A stretch of DNA of 20,652 bases from assembly GCA_036274635.1 (NCBI GenBank), contig DASUFI010000218.1, forward strand, positions 1 to 20,652, written 5' to 3'. Shown here one piece after another: positions 20,147-20,652 of the stretch (within the stretch, counting starts at the first letter, position 1; each line of letters opens with the position of its first letter). Under the pieces are notes generated by a model. That model did not search any database, had not been told where the DNA came from, and saw only the letters and a program-made list of their open reading frames with translations. The stretch is from DASUFI01 sp036274635. GTDB taxonomy: Bacteria; Planctomycetota; B15-G4. Made by a program: the position numbers and the translations under genes.

Positions 20147-20652
20147 GGCGCGGCCAGGGCCTGCCACAGAGCCTCGAGGCGCGCGGCCGAGTCGTCCCAC
20201 GACCAGCGCGCGGCGGCCGCGCGGCCGGCGGCGAGGCGCGCGTCGCGCTCCGCGCCGGGCGTGACGGCCGCGACCAGCGCCGCCGCGAAGGCCTGCGCGT
20301 CGCCGGGCGGCACCAGCCAGCCGCCGTCGCCCACCACCTCCGGCAGCGCGCCGGCGGCCACCGCCACCACCGGCACGCCGAGACGCTGGGCATCCACGAC
20401 GGGGATCGAAAAGCCTTCGACGGCGCCGGCCAGAGCCAGGGCGTCGGCGCCGGAGAGCGCCGCCAGCAGGTCACCCTGCGACAGCGCGCCGGGCACGCGC
20501 AAGGCCTCGAGCAGGCCGAGGCTGCGCGCGCGCCGGGCGGCCGCCGCCGCCACGCCGGCGTCGGCGCGCCCGGCGAGGAGCAGGGCGAGGTCGCCGCCGC
20601 CGGGCCGCGCGCGGGCGGCGGCCAGCGCCGCCAGCAGCGCGCCCGGGCGCTT
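20140..20652 (-). CDS. Family-4-type glycosyltransferase, C-terminal part (5' end outside window)
   Basis: The frame is open through the right edge; about 170 residues are visible. At the start is KRPGALLAALAAARARPG with LALLLAG, the beginning of the donor-binding Rossmann domain of GT4 enzymes. Then come GALSQGDLLAALSGADALAL, EGFSIPVVDAQRLGVPVVA and GALPEVVGDGGWLVPPGD, matching the classic EGFxxPxxEAxxxGxPVxA...PE motif. The second Glu of the E-x7-E motif is Asp. It would transfer a sugar from a nucleotide donor in the cytoplasm; acceptor unknown. It converges on the FHA gene with 9 nt between stops. Confidence 0.88.
   Translation of the reverse strand, partial: KRPGALLAALAAARARPGGGDLALLLAGRADAGVAAAAARRARSLGLLEALRVPGALSQGDLLAALSGADALALAGAVEGFSIPVVDAQRLGVPVVAVAAGALPEVVGDGGWLVPPGDAQAFAAALVAAVTPGAERDARLAAGRAAAARWSWDDSAARLEALWQALAAPR

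Overview
The window is very GC-rich (about 70% or more by eye) bacterial chromosome, densely packed with genes on both strands, and it carries ordinary housekeeping genes (def, ribF, rsfS, tRNA-Phe) among many secreted, lipid-anchored or membrane proteins. No plasmid, phage, transposase, CRISPR or rRNA signature is visible. The mixture of a lone GspG-like pseudopilin, an FHA protein with a C-terminal membrane anchor, secreted repeat proteins, carboxypeptidase-regulatory-like proteins and a spermidine-synthase-fold membrane protein would fit a planctomycete-like or other deep-branching Gram-negative. That assignment is inference and is not proven here.

Layout. (1) 1-3944: the C-terminal part of a spermidine-synthase-like membrane/TPR protein (+), converging on an aromatic-rich lipoprotein (-), then a divergent GspG-like pseudopilin (+) and a small lipoprotein (+), closed by a strong inverted repeat. 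(2) 3946-7350: a DUF255/thioredoxin-domain protein (-), a 208-bp intergenic region with several mutually compatible or competing hairpins (5713-5853), and a def-ribF operon (+) whose promoter suggests a leaderless mRNA. (3) 7358-11860 (-): a duplicated two-gene cassette. Each copy has a secreted protein built from about fourteen 22-residue solenoid turns (A) and a membrane-anchored protein with carboxypeptidase-regulatory-like domains (B). The order of transcription is A1, tRNA-Phe(GAA), B1, A2, B2. (4) 11938-13223 (-): rsfS and a CysQ/inositol-monophosphatase-family enzyme, overlapping by 4 nt. (5) 13330-19529 (-): a five-gene, fully overlapping operon of ABC ATPase, ABC permease, helical anchored protein, GT39/ArnT-like glycosyltransferase and O-antigen ligase-like protein with a TPR tail. 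(6) 19567-20652: an FHA-TM protein (+) converging on the 3' part of a family-4-type glycosyltransferase (-).

How the genes fit together: def and ribF form a conventional housekeeping operon. Region 5 reads as an envelope glycan or glycolipid assembly unit in which export (ABC), sugar transfer from a polyprenyl donor (GT39) and ligation/polymerisation (Wzy/WaaL-like) are translationally coupled. Region 3, the duplicated A-B cassette, is the best candidate for an undescribed extracellular system: a secreted repeat scaffold paired each time with an anchored beta-sandwich protein. The second copy appears to have lost one G in a six-G tract at the A2/B2 junction, which is either a sequence error or a real on/off switch.
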